Counted from the stretch's first letter, positions 1 to 6,352 are shown. The stretch is DNA of 7,328 nt from DAOMOP01 sp035444405 (GCA_035444405.1 DAOMOP010000204.1:1-7328); one strand, 5' to 3'. Translations and numbers: made by a program. The notes: generated by a model not told the origin, from the sequence alone.

Positions 1-1
1 G

Positions 2-550
2 ACCGAAAGCGCCCGGGCCGACGGCGAGGTGGTGCTTTCCGCCGGGGCGATCGGCTCTCCGCAATTGCTGATGCAGTCGGGGATCGGACCGGCCGAGCAC
101 CTGCGCGCGTGGCTCGATGCGCAGGCCGAGCCGCCGCGCCTGCGCGCCTATCCTGACCACGCCGCGCTCGCACGCCGGCTGCGTGCCGCCAATGCGCGCC
201 TGAGCGCCGAGCGTGCGGACTTTCTCGCGCGCAACGTCGGGCGCGTGCGTGACGACGGCCAGGTCGAGATCGCCGGCGATCCGTGGCATCGCGTCCCTTC
301 GCCGTTCATCTACCGCGTCGACGACGCGATGGCGGCGTGGCGCAAGGTCACCGCGCCGGTGCTGATGATGGTGGCCGGCGAGGGCTTCGTCGTGCAGCGC
401 TTCGGCACCGACGGCGACGAGTTTCGCCGCCGCGTCGGCTGCTTTGCCGACCTGCGGGTGGCGACGATCGCCGACGCCGGCCACAACCTCCAGCACGACC
501 AGCCCGAGCGGGTCGCAGCGGCGCTGGAGGGGTTCCTGCTGCGTGCCTGA
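2..550 (+). CDS. Chimeric open frame: GMC oxidoreductase fragment fused to C-terminal half of an alpha/beta hydrolase (5' partial)
   Basis: The frame is open to the left edge, so the true start lies outside; 182 residues are visible. Residues 1-36 read as the conserved GMC (glucose-methanol-choline, FAD-dependent) oxidoreductase segment, with VVLSAGAIGSPQLL followed by SGIGPAEHLR. From about residue 37 (base 110) the sequence becomes a different family: WLDAQAEPPRLR, then an alpha/beta hydrolase cap and C-terminal region with APVLMMVAGEGF and the catalytic-His motif DAGHNLQHDQPERV (His about 161), ending in a normal hydrolase C-terminus before TGA. The GMC C-terminal domain with its active-site His is missing, as is the hydrolase N-terminal half with the nucleophile elbow. 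Neither enzyme should therefore be active. It may be a genuine deletion fusion or an assembly chimera. The family assignments are from recognised motifs; the broken state is inference. Confidence 0.75.
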   Translation, partial: TESARADGEVVLSAGAIGSPQLLMQSGIGPAEHLRAWLDAQAEPPRLRAYPDHAALARRLRAANARLSAERADFLARNVGRVRDDGQVEIAGDPWHRVPSPFIYRVDDAMAAWRKVTAPVLMMVAGEGFVVQRFGTDGDEFRRRVGCFADLRVATIADAGHNLQHDQPERVAAALEGFLLRA

Positions 551-632
551 GCGGAAAGAGCCGATCGGCAAGATTTCGTGCCGCGCACCCGGCTCAGGGC
601 GGCGCTCGGCATGGCCCCCGAACCGTTCATTC

Positions 633-903
633 TTAAAACGAGCCGGTCTGTTCGAAGAGCGCGATCCCCATGCGGCCGATGTGCTCGAGCAGCGCGGGAT
701 TGTCGATCCGATGCCGCAGTACGAGATCGACCTTCCAGGGTTTCTTCAGCGACTTCGTCGTTGTAGGTATGTGAAGTCTGATTGCGGCTTCGGATCATGT
801 CCATCCAGCCCTCGCCGTCTTCGATCAGCCCCTTGTCGAAGGCCTCGCGGACCGCATCGCGCGAACCGGTGATGGCGGTGTTGCCCTGGTAGGCAAAGTC
901 GTC
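633..903 (-). pseudogene. Remnant of an HI0074-type / nucleotidyltransferase gene pair, joined by deletion and frameshift
   Basis: On the minus strand, 903-742 encodes DDFAYQGNTAITGSRDAV, then a segment with GLIEDGEGWMDMI and RNQTSHTYNDEVAEE. This is the diagnostic core of the HI0074 family (HEPN-like 'nucleotidyltransferase substrate-binding' protein). Its N-terminal half and C-terminal helix are absent. From about base 752 another reading frame continues to a TAA at 633-635 with SLKKPWKVDLVLRHRIDNP and LLEHIGRMGIALFEQTG, the typical C-terminal end of the small nucleotidyltransferase (MntA/HI0073-like) encoded beside HI0074 genes. The order is therefore partner gene then nucleotidyltransferase, with roughly the partner's end and the transferase's catalytic N-terminus deleted. 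No ATG or RBS precedes it; the fragment starts at the Uma2 stop codon. Such pairs are known as toxin-antitoxin or related modules; this one is dead as it stands. Confidence 0.72.
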
Positions 904-1462
904 ACCGCACGTCGGCGTACAGGGCTTCGAGCGTGACGCTCGCATCGAGGCAGGCGACGCGCAATGCGCCTTCGGTCACCACCTCGTGGCGCCAGCCCTC
1001 GGCCGTCTTGCGGTAAGTCTCGACCAGCGGCCGCTCCGAATCGACCAGGATGTATTCGCTCAGGCTCGGCAGGAGCCGATAGGCGAGGAGCTTTTCGCGG
1101 CGATCGATGCGCTCGGTGCCGGGCGACAGGATCTCGATGATCAGGCACGGGCGCGTGCAGTACAGGCGTTCGCGGTCGTCACGGTCGCAGGTGACGAGCA
1201 GGTCGGGGTAGTAGAAATAGCTCTCGTCGTCGTGCTCGATGCGCACCTTCATGTCGGCGATGAAAAGCTGGCAGCCCTTGTCGCGAGCCTGCGGACCGAT
1301 CGCGAGCGCCAGCGCGGTCGCGATCAGCCCGTGCGATCGGCTGGCTCCCCCCATCGCGACGACTTCTCCGGCAAGGTATTCATGCTTGACGTCGGTCTCG
1401 AGCTCGCCCCGAAGGTAGGCTTCGACCGAGATGGTGGGCTTCGATGCCGCATTCGGAATCAT
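902..1462 (-). CDS. Uma2-family (DUF820) putative endonuclease
   Basis: The 186-residue product has the full Uma2/DUF820 pattern, a family with a PD-(D/E)XK nuclease fold whose biological role is mostly unknown. Visible marks are VEAYLRGE then KHEYLAGEVVAMGGAS (27-41), YYPDLLV with the Pro-Asp of the active site at 86-87, CLIIEILSPGTERID with Glu110, Lys124 in RREKLLAYR, and SEYILVD (136-141). The C-terminus LEALYADVR is also family-typical and length is normal, so the gene looks intact. The start at 1462 is preceded by GGAG at a rather long distance (CGGAGATTCAGCA-ATG). It stands alone between an MFS gene and a degraded module; the first bases of the HI0074-like remnant overlap its stop codon, which suggests a recombination joint directly at its 3' end. 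Nuclease activity is inferred from the family only. Confidence 0.88.
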   Translation of the reverse strand: MIPNAASKPTISVEAYLRGELETDVKHEYLAGEVVAMGGASRSHGLIATALALAIGPQARDKGCQLFIADMKVRIEHDDESYFYYPDLLVTCDRDDRERLYCTRPCLIIEILSPGTERIDRREKLLAYRLLPSLSEYILVDSERPLVETYRKTAEGWRHEVVTEGALRVACLDASVTLEALYADVR

Positions 1463-1725
1463 TGCTGAATCTCCGGCGAAGTTGGCGAAGGCGAGGATAG
1501 TTTACTCCGGTTACTGGATCGGCCCTGTCGGATGAAAGCCTCACGTCGTGCCGTAGGCGACGTAATCCCGGGCAAGCGAGCTGTGCAAACCGCGTGACGC
1601 GGCACCGCGAGGCCGTTGCCGGCGCCGCGCATGACATCATTTCCGTGTGCGAATGCAGGGTGCTTGAACCGCGTACGCCTGTTCGGCGCCGATCGAAAGT
1701 CGTCGATGGCGAGCCAAGCTGCGCA
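1463..1725. other. Intergenic region between the MFS gene end and the Uma2 gene start
   Basis: These 263 bases hold no recognisable gene; frames that cross them translate to low-complexity Arg/Pro-rich sequence. The part nearest the Uma2 start is the least GC-rich (GTAAACTATCC on the minus strand around 1495-1507) and probably contains its promoter, but no convincing -35/-10 pair could be fixed. A short inverted repeat CCGCG-TGA-CGCGG lies at 1590-1602; it is too weak and lacks a T-run, so it is not called a terminator for the MFS gene. Confidence 0.5.
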
Positions 1726-2952
1726 TTAGCCGCGCCCTCCGGCAAGGCGCGCCGATTCGGGCAGCAGCTTCAGCCGCAGCATCGCGACGACGCCCAGAGC
1801 CGGACCCGGAGCCAACAGCACGAATGCCCACCGCCAGCCGAAGGCCTCTGCGAACAGGGGTATCAGCCAGATGGTTGCGACGGTGAGGACGAAGCCGATG
1901 GCAAGCTGCAGCGCAAGCGCGGTGCCGACGTAGGCCTGGTCGGCGAGCTCCGTGACCATCGCCGAAAACTGCGCCGAGTCGGCCACGACGGTGAAGCCCC
2001 AGACCAGGCCGACGGTGAGCAGCAGCCAGGTTGGTGCCCCGTAAAACAGCCCGATCAGCACGCAGCATGTGCCGGACAGCGCCATCATCAAGGCAGTGGT
2101 CCGGGTGCGCCCCCAGCGATCCCCGAGAATTCCGCCGATCCAGCAGCCGAGGCCGCCGGTCGCGATCACCGCGAAGGTCGCATACGCGGCAGCCGGACCC
2201 CCTGCCGCGCCGCGGACCGCCAAGGCTTCCGCAATGAACACCAGAAACCACGCGTACATCGCGAACAGTTCCCACATGTGACCGAAATAACCATAGCAGG
2301 CGAGCCGCACGCCGCGGTTGGCGAGCACGCGCCACAGCTGGGTCGGGTCGAGCGTGGCTTTCGGGAAGGGATAGGGCCCCTCTCGCACCGCGAGCGCCGT
2401 CAGCAGGCCGCCGGCAAGCGTCAGCACCGAGGTCACATGGATCACGATGCGCCAGTCCAGCCCGCCGAGGGCGTTGACCAGGTGCGGTGTCGCCTGTCCG
2501 ACGACGATGGCGCCGACCAGGATGCCGAGGGCCGTCCCACGGCCCTTCTGGAACCATGTGGCCATCAGCTTGAGGGCGGGGGGATACACCCCGGCGAGGA
2601 AGAATCCGGTCGCGAAACGCAGCCCGACGCCGATTGCGCCGGCCCCGGCGAGCTCCAGCAGTGCGTTTGCGGTCGCGGCACCGATCGCGCCGGCGCAGAT
2701 CACGTGCCGCGGCGCGAAGATGTCGGAAAGATTGAGCAGACCGGAGGTGAGCGCACCACACACGAAGCCGAGCTGGACAGCGATCGTGAGCCACGCGGCG
2801 GTGTTGGCCGAAAGGTGCCATTCGGCACGCAACTGCGGGACCACCGCAGCCGCCGAGAACCACGTCGTCATCGACAGCACGAGCGTGACCGCAAGCAGTG
2901 CCAGCGCGCGCCAGCGTCCGGCGGCGTGCTCAGGTGCTGGGGTGGGCGTCAT
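1726..2952 (-). CDS. Major facilitator superfamily (MFS) transporter
   Basis: The 408-residue product is an inner-membrane protein with about 12 hydrophobic segments, beginning at residues 15-37 (LALLAVTLVLSMTTWFSAAA) and ending near 391, with a hydrophilic central loop around 190-213. This is the usual MFS length and layout. The second-half motif A is well preserved as GGILGDRWGR (273-282). The first-half equivalent, after TM2, is degenerate (SGLLNLSDIFAPRH, 70-83), with the usual D-R-x-G-R core lost. Other conserved-looking stretches are GVYPPALKLMATWF (121-134) and WRWAFVLL (373-380). The start is supported by GGAG seven bases before ATG. The substrate cannot be told from sequence; no regulator or catabolic partner adjoins it. 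Transport by proton coupling is family knowledge, not visible here. Confidence 0.92.
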   Translation of the reverse strand: MTPTPAPEHAAGRWRALALLAVTLVLSMTTWFSAAAVVPQLRAEWHLSANTAAWLTIAVQLGFVCGALTSGLLNLSDIFAPRHVICAGAIGAATANALLELAGAGAIGVGLRFATGFFLAGVYPPALKLMATWFQKGRGTALGILVGAIVVGQATPHLVNALGGLDWRIVIHVTSVLTLAGGLLTALAVREGPYPFPKATLDPTQLWRVLANRGVRLACYGYFGHMWELFAMYAWFLVFIAEALAVRGAAGGPAAAYATFAVIATGGLGCWIGGILGDRWGRTRTTALMMALSGTCCVLIGLFYGAPTWLLLTVGLVWGFTVVADSAQFSAMVTELADQAYVGTALALQLAIGFVLTVATIWLIPLFAEAFGWRWAFVLLAPGPALGVVAMLRLKLLPESARLAGGRG

Positions 2953-3138
2953 CGTCGTGCTCCGTGAGGCGTATCACTGGCCGGCTCGGCCGACGTTGGG
3001 TGACCCGACCGGATCCGGAATGCCGGCTGAGCGTGCCCGGCGTGATCGTGCGCAGGCGCTGCGGGACGCGCGGTGCGTAAGCGCAGGCTGCGGTGTCGGA
3101 TCGCGACAACCGTGATGGAAGGCTGGGCCGCCGCGTGC

Positions 3139-4371
3139 TCAGGCCGCCGCGAAGCGCACGCAGTAGATCGGCGGCAGATGCGACGACAGGCAGTGCCAGC
3201 TGTCGCCGCCGTCTTCGGAGATCCACAGCGAGCCGGTCGTCGAGCCCATCGCCAGCGTGTCGCCGTGCTCGTCGACCGCCAGCCCGTGCCGATAGACGAG
3301 GTCGTAGGCATGGCCGCGCGGCAGGCCGGTGGCGAGGGTCTCGAAGCTCTTGCCGCCGTTGCGCGTGCGCGTGACAACGAGGCGGGCGTTGACCGGCACG
3401 CGGCACTCGTCCTTGACCGCCGGCACGAACCAGGCGGTGTCGGCATCCTGCGGATGCGTGGCGAGCGCGAAGCCGAACGACGACGGTTTCGCGTGGCATG
3501 CGTGCCAGCTCGCCGCGCCGTCGCTCGAGCGGTAGATGCCGCAGTGGTGCTGCACCCACAGCACGTCCGGGTTCGCCGGGCTCTGCACGAGGCGGTGCGG
3601 GTCCTGGATGTTGGGGTCGCCGCGGCGCTCCGCGGGCATGTAGTCGGCACGCATGCCGGTGGCGCGGCAGGCCCAGCTCTGGCCGCCGTCCGCTGTCTGC
3701 CAGAGGCCGCCGCACGACACGCCGACCGTCACGCGGCTGCTCGCGCGCGGATCGACGCAGATCGAGTGGATGCCCGGCTGGTCGTAGCCGCCGCCGAACC
3801 ATTCGGCGCGCTCGGGGCGGTCCCACAGGCTGCGCACGAGCTCCCAGCTGTCGCCGCCGTCGGGCGAGCGGAAGAGGCCGCCGGGAATCGTGCCGGCCCA
3901 CAGCACGCCGGCCTCGTCGGCGCCGCCGGCCTCGAGCGACCACACCTGTGCGAGCGTCCACGGGGCGGCCTGGCTGGCCGGCGCTGCTGGCGCCTGTGGG
4001 GCCGGAGTGTCGCCGTCACCCGCGCTCGCAGTCGCCGCGCCAGTCGGTGCCGGCGCCGATGCCGACGCGGATCCAGATGCCGACGCGGATCCAGATGCCG
4101 ATGCGGGCGCGGTTTCGGGTTGGGGCGGGTAGGCCGGTGCCGGGTACTCATGCCAGCTCGTGCCGCCGTCGTGCGAGCGGCGCATCTTGACGCCGAAGTG
4201 TCCGAGGTTGAGCGCGGCGTGCAGCGCGCCGTTGCGCGGATCGGCCAGCACCATCGTCACCGGCTCGCCGAGAAAGTGCTCGGCGGTGAACTGCCAGGCG
4301 GGGCTGCCGCCCGGTACGTGTGCGAGCACGAACAAGCCCTTGCGTGTCGCGACATACAGCCGTTCGCTCAT
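3139..4371 (-). CDS. Cytoplasmic beta-propeller with six Asp-box (BNR) repeats, 'WD40/YVTN/BNR-like' protein
   Basis: The 410-residue product has six Asp-boxes (S/T-x-D/N-G-G-x-S-W/F): SHDGGTSW (66), SPDGGDSW (169), TADGGQSW (226), SSDGAASW (282), TRNGGKSF (336) and SEDGGDSW (385). These mark beta-propeller blades. Conserved stretches between them include WFGGGYDQPGIHSICVDP (191-208), QHHCGIY (274-280) and HAYDLVYRHGLAVDE (354-368). Pipelines often call this family sialidase or glycosyl hydrolase, but there is no signal peptide and no sialidase F/Y-R-I-P motif, so enzymatic activity is unsupported. Residues about 78-137 are an Ala/Ser/Pro linker inserted between blades. Two ATGs occur in tandem (4374, 4371); AGGAGG at 4382-4377 is five bases from the second and only two from the first, so 4371 is preferred. 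The MoaD-like gene ends 35 bases upstream, indicating co-transcription. Confidence 0.88.
   Translation of the reverse strand: MSERLYVATRKGLFVLAHVPGGSPAWQFTAEHFLGEPVTMVLADPRNGALHAALNLGHFGVKMRRSHDGGTSWHEYPAPAYPPQPETAPASASGSASASGSASASAPAPTGAATASAGDGDTPAPQAPAAPASQAAPWTLAQVWSLEAGGADEAGVLWAGTIPGGLFRSPDGGDSWELVRSLWDRPERAEWFGGGYDQPGIHSICVDPRASSRVTVGVSCGGLWQTADGGQSWACRATGMRADYMPAERRGDPNIQDPHRLVQSPANPDVLWVQHHCGIYRSSDGAASWHACHAKPSSFGFALATHPQDADTAWFVPAVKDECRVPVNARLVVTRTRNGGKSFETLATGLPRGHAYDLVYRHGLAVDEHGDTLAMGSTTGSLWISEDGGDSWHCLSSHLPPIYCVRFAAA
4055..4096. repeat. 18-base tandem repeat inside the propeller gene's linker
   Basis: The unit GCCGACGCGGATCCAGAT occurs twice exactly (4061-4078, 4079-4096) and is flanked by partial, hexamer-like copies (GCCGAT at 4055 and again at 4097). 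On the coding (minus) strand it encodes the SASASG-type repeats of the Ala/Ser linker. It is in frame, so changes by one unit would add or remove six residues without a frameshift. Confidence 0.9.
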
Positions 4372-4374
4372 CAT

Positions 4375-4382
4375 CCCCTCCT
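4375..4382 (-). promoter_or_regulatory. Strong ribosome binding site of the propeller gene
   Basis: The minus strand reads AGGAGGGG directly before ATGATG. Distance from the AGGAGG core is five bases to the second ATG (4371) and two to the first (4374), which decides the start in favour of 4371. Confidence 0.75.
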
Positions 4383-4406
4383 GCGCGCGTTGCGGCAGCG
4401 CTCGGT

Positions 4407-4676
4407 TCAGCCGCCCGACAGTGCCTGCGCGACGTAGACCGCGCTGTGCGTGTCGAGCGCCACGGTCAGATCGCGGCGGTCGGCGAGCAGGCGACCGTCG
4501 ATGAAGACGGCGACGTGCCGGCGCACCCCGCCCTGGTCGTCGAGCACGTAGTCGCGCAGCCGCGGCGCCTGCGCGAACGCCGCTTCGAGCGCCGTGCGCA
4601 GCTCGCACGCGGCAACCTGCTGCGGCGGGCACGGCACATGGCGTTGCAGGGCGGGGGCGAAGGTGATCGTCGGCAT
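4407..4676 (-). CDS. MoaD/ThiS-like ubiquitin-fold protein with C-terminal Gly-Gly
   Basis: The 89-residue product begins MPTITFAPALQRHVPCPP and ends VYVAQALSGG, with VRRHVAVFIDGRLL (51-64) in the middle. This is the beta-grasp pattern and length of MoaD/ThiS sulfur carriers, and the exposed C-terminal Gly-Gly is the residue pair that E1-like enzymes (MoeB, ThiF) adenylate and thiocarboxylate. No molybdopterin or thiamine genes and no E1-like, JAB-protease or sulfurtransferase genes are in view, so any partner must be elsewhere. The neighbour 35 bases downstream is the Asp-box propeller, suggesting a joint role. An in-frame ATG at 4745 would add 23 residues, but they do not look like the fold's first strand and a -10-like TACAAT lies within that stretch; 4676 is preferred although its RBS is weak. 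Sulfur-carrier or protein-modifier function is inference. Confidence 0.87.
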   Translation of the reverse strand: MPTITFAPALQRHVPCPPQQVAACELRTALEAAFAQAPRLRDYVLDDQGGVRRHVAVFIDGRLLADRRDLTVALDTHSAVYVAQALSGG

Positions 4677-4721
4677 CGGGGCAGCCTGATATTCGCACGT
4701 GCGCACGAGGGCGGTCGTTCC

Positions 4722-4727
4722 ATTGTA
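4722..4727 (-). promoter_or_regulatory. Candidate -10 element (TACAAT) for the MoaD-like/propeller pair
   Basis: The minus strand has TACAAT (five of six matches to TATAAT) in an otherwise GC-rich spacer, placing a start near 4715 and a leader of about 39 bases before ATG 4676. The -35 region is poor (CGGGCA at 17-base spacing), so this is only a candidate. If it is used, the upstream ATG at 4745 cannot be the start. Confidence 0.3.
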
Positions 4728-4791
4728 GTTGACGGGTGCGCACATGCCCGACCGGCGTCCCGGATCGACGGGCAGGTCGCCGTCCCGGCGC

Positions 4792-4812
4792 CGCAGGCGC
4801 GTCGCGCCTGCG
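4792..4812. terminator. Hairpin between the DUF488 and MoaD-like genes
   Basis: CGCAGGCGC-GTC-GCGCCTGCG forms a perfect 9-base-pair, GC-only stem with a 3-base loop, 22 bases after the DUF488 stop codon. No T-run follows on the minus strand, so it is not a classical intrinsic terminator. It could attenuate read-through or protect the mRNA end. Confidence 0.35.
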
Positions 4813-4834
4813 CTGGCGCGGCCGCCGTGCGACT

Positions 4835-5188
4835 TCAGTCCGTCTCGAGGTGCTCGCGCAGCACCACCGCGTGGTTGTGGACTTCGTCGCGTGCCGCATA
4901 GAGCAGGGTCACAGGCTGGCGCCGCGCGAGCGTGCGCAGGTGCTGCACCGCGGTGGCGGCCGGCTCGGCCAGCAGTTCGGCGCGATAGCGGCGGCGGAAT
5001 TCGTCCCAGCGGGCCGGGTCGTGGCCGAACCAGCGCCGCAGCGCCGGTGACGGCGCAGCCTCGCGCAGCCACTCGTCGATGGCCGCATCGTCCCGGCGGA
5101 TGCCGCGCGGCCACAGCCGGTCGATCAGCACGCGCTGGCCGTCGTCCGGTGCGGCGTCGGCGTAGATGCGCTTGATGGCGATCTTCAT
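4835..5188 (-). CDS. DUF488 family protein (YeaO-like)
   Basis: The 117-residue product matches the DUF488/YeaO family over its whole length. Marks are the N-terminal KIAIKRIYADAAPDDG, the hallmark VLIDRLWPRGI (20-30), WFGHDPARWDEFRRRY (53-68) with the W-F-x-H-D-P core, and VTLLYAARDEVHNHAVVL (93-110). The family is small, cytoplasmic and of unknown biochemical function. Start 5188 is well supported: AGGAGG at 5201-5196 is seven bases upstream. The lipoprotein gene ends 36 bases before it on the same strand, so the two are probably co-transcribed. The MoaD-like gene follows after 158 bases that contain a hairpin. Nothing in the sequence reveals a substrate. Confidence 0.93.
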   Translation of the reverse strand: MKIAIKRIYADAAPDDGQRVLIDRLWPRGIRRDDAAIDEWLREAAPSPALRRWFGHDPARWDEFRRRYRAELLAEPAATAVQHLRTLARRQPVTLLYAARDEVHNHAVVLREHLETD

Positions 5189-5224
5189 GTCCTACCCTCC
5201 TGTCGCGGCCGGTGCACGCGCCGC

Positions 5225-6268
5225 TCAGCGCGATGCGCCGTCCTGTGCCATCGTCGCCGGGTCGCCGCCGCAGCCGCGCAGCTCGCGGCCGCCGAGGCCC
5301 ACCACGACGGCGTACGGATACACGCTGCCGCTCATCGTGTCGGTGCACGGGCGGTCATACACGTCGATCGTCAGGCGGCGGCTGCCGTCGCGGTCGACGT
5401 GGCGGGTGTGCGTCGCGGATGCTCCGGCGACGACGACCGGCGTGGTGAAGCGGGCCTGTCCGTAGTCGGTCACGAGCGTCGCGCTGGTGTCGCCGAGTTC
5501 GACCAGCCAGCCCGGCTCATTGCCGATCGCGCGCAGCATCGTCTGATCCGGTGCGGCCGGCCGGCACTCTGGGAAATCGCGTCCGGCGAGGGTCAGCCGT
5601 GCGCGTTCGCCCTTGCTCCAGAACGTCGTCGCCGCAGTATCGGCAGCGACGTAGCGTGCTCCCGATGCGCTTTCGATCGCGTGCAGCGTCCACTGCCGGC
5701 CGTCTGCGGCGAGGTGCAGCGATGTGCCGTCGAAGGTGGTCTCGATGCGCAGACCGCCGCACCACATCGTCGTCGAGGGCGATGCCGCCACGGGAGCCAT
5801 CCACAGCGTGCCGACGTCCATCGCCGCCGACGTGGCGAGCGCGGCGCCCGAGATCGGCGTGCCGTCGCTGGTCCACAGTGGCCGGCTGTCGGCGACGATG
5901 CCGCCGCGCACGGTGTAGTCGCGATCGGCGGCGATGCGGTCCGACCGGACCTCGAGGATGAACGGCAGCGGTACTTGCCGGCCGGCCGTGGCGAAGTGCC
6001 GTTCGGCGACGATGCGCCCGCCGAACGCCGCCGATTCGCGCAGCTCGACCACGGCGAGGGCCTCGGTCGGCGCGCGNNNNNNNNNNNNNNNNNNNNNNNN
6101 NNNNNNGCGCTGGCGGTAGCTCAACGCCCCCTGGATCGTGAGTGGCTGCCGGGCGGGCCGTGGATCTGCGGTCCCGGCGGGTACGGCAGCGGGTGGCGTC
6201 GGCGCGCCGGCGCAGCCGGCGATGAGCGTCGCGGTGAAAAACGGGAGCAGCAGGGCGTGGCGGGGCAT
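5225..6268 (-). CDS. Three-domain lipoprotein: YbaY-like + MliC-like lysozyme inhibitor + COG3650-like C-terminus
   Basis: Residue numbers count from ATG 6268 and include ten placeholder residues for the N-run. A lipoprotein signal peptide (MPRHALLLPFFTATLIAG-C19, lipobox L-I-A-G-C) is followed by a Pro/Ala linker. A YbaY-like domain follows, about 44-135 (IQGALSYRQR, RQVPLPFILEV, YTVRGGIV, LWTSDG). A MliC-like domain spans about 166-236: Cys170 and Cys235, SASGARY (200-206) and TTFWSKGERARL (214-225), the inhibitor-type S-G-x-x-Y and W-x-K-G signatures. The C-terminal part (243-335) has AIGNEPGW, a D-Y-G, RPC308TDTMSG and GCG (Cys333), as in COG3650. Expected location is the outer membrane, periplasmic side; protection against C-type lysozyme is inferred from the MliC part. 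In-frame ATGs at 6298 and 6304 lie in a candidate promoter, so 6268 is preferred. Confidence 0.85.
   Translation of the reverse strand: MPRHALLLPFFTATLIAGCAGAPTPPAAVPAGTADPRPARQPLTIQGALSYRQRXXXXXXXXXXRAPTEALAVVELRESAAFGGRIVAERHFATAGRQVPLPFILEVRSDRIAADRDYTVRGGIVADSRPLWTSDGTPISGAALATSAAMDVGTLWMAPVAASPSTTMWCGGLRIETTFDGTSLHLAADGRQWTLHAIESASGARYVAADTAATTFWSKGERARLTLAGRDFPECRPAAPDQTMLRAIGNEPGWLVELGDTSATLVTDYGQARFTTPVVVAGASATHTRHVDRDGSRRLTIDVYDRPCTDTMSGSVYPYAVVVGLGGRELRGCGGDPATMAQDGASR
6077..6106. other. Assembly gap (30 N)
   Basis: Thirty unknown bases interrupt the YbaY-like domain between YRQR and RAPTEALAVVEL. The frame is open on both sides and happens to be kept, but family spacing suggests far fewer missing codons (YbaY proteins have about six residues between R-Q-R and the next strand). 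The run is thus probably a placeholder of arbitrary length and protein numbering beyond it is provisional. Confidence 0.97.
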
Positions 6269-6302
6269 GGTTCGGCTCACGTGGTCGATCCGAGTCATTG
6301 TC

Positions 6303-6333
6303 ATTATCGCGGAGCCGTGCGGGCCGTCGTCAA
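6303..6333 (-). promoter_or_regulatory. Candidate sigma-70 promoter of the lipoprotein gene
   Basis: On the minus strand TTGACG (6333-6328) and GATAAT (6308-6303) each match five of six consensus bases, with a 19-base spacer that is longer than ideal. Transcription would begin near 6296, giving a leader of about 27 bases to ATG 6268 and excluding the ATGs at 6304 and 6298. Confidence 0.4.
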
Positions 6334-6352
6334 TTCGCGTCGCGCGGTAGTG

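Noticed and set aside
310..945. Single minus-strand gene spanning the HI0074-like fragment and beyond
   Set aside because: Only the middle (903-742) is family-like; the rest is out of frame with the nucleotidyltransferase fragment or antisense to the hydrolase fragment.
1594..2967. Long plus-strand open frame (457 codons)
   Set aside because: It is antisense to the MFS gene; its translation is Arg/Gln/Gly-rich with no recognisable family, as expected from a high-GC shadow frame.
2953..3138. Possible small gene or terminator between the MFS and propeller genes
   Set aside because: No family-like translation, no good RBS, and no convincing hairpin with a T-run was found.
4055..4096. CRISPR-like array
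   Set aside because: Only two adjacent 18-base units with no spacers, inside a coding linker.
3139..4371. Propeller protein as a secreted sialidase
   Set aside because: Asp-boxes occur in many propellers; no signal peptide and no sialidase F/Y-R-I-P motif are visible.
3073..4437. Long plus-strand open frame (454 codons)
   Set aside because: It mirrors the propeller gene on the other strand and reads as Ala/Arg-rich low-complexity sequence.
4375..4899. Upstream extension of the propeller frame to 4899
   Set aside because: The extra residues overlap the MoaD-like gene and are Arg/Pro-rich; the strong RBS and family-like start at 4371 settle the N-terminus.
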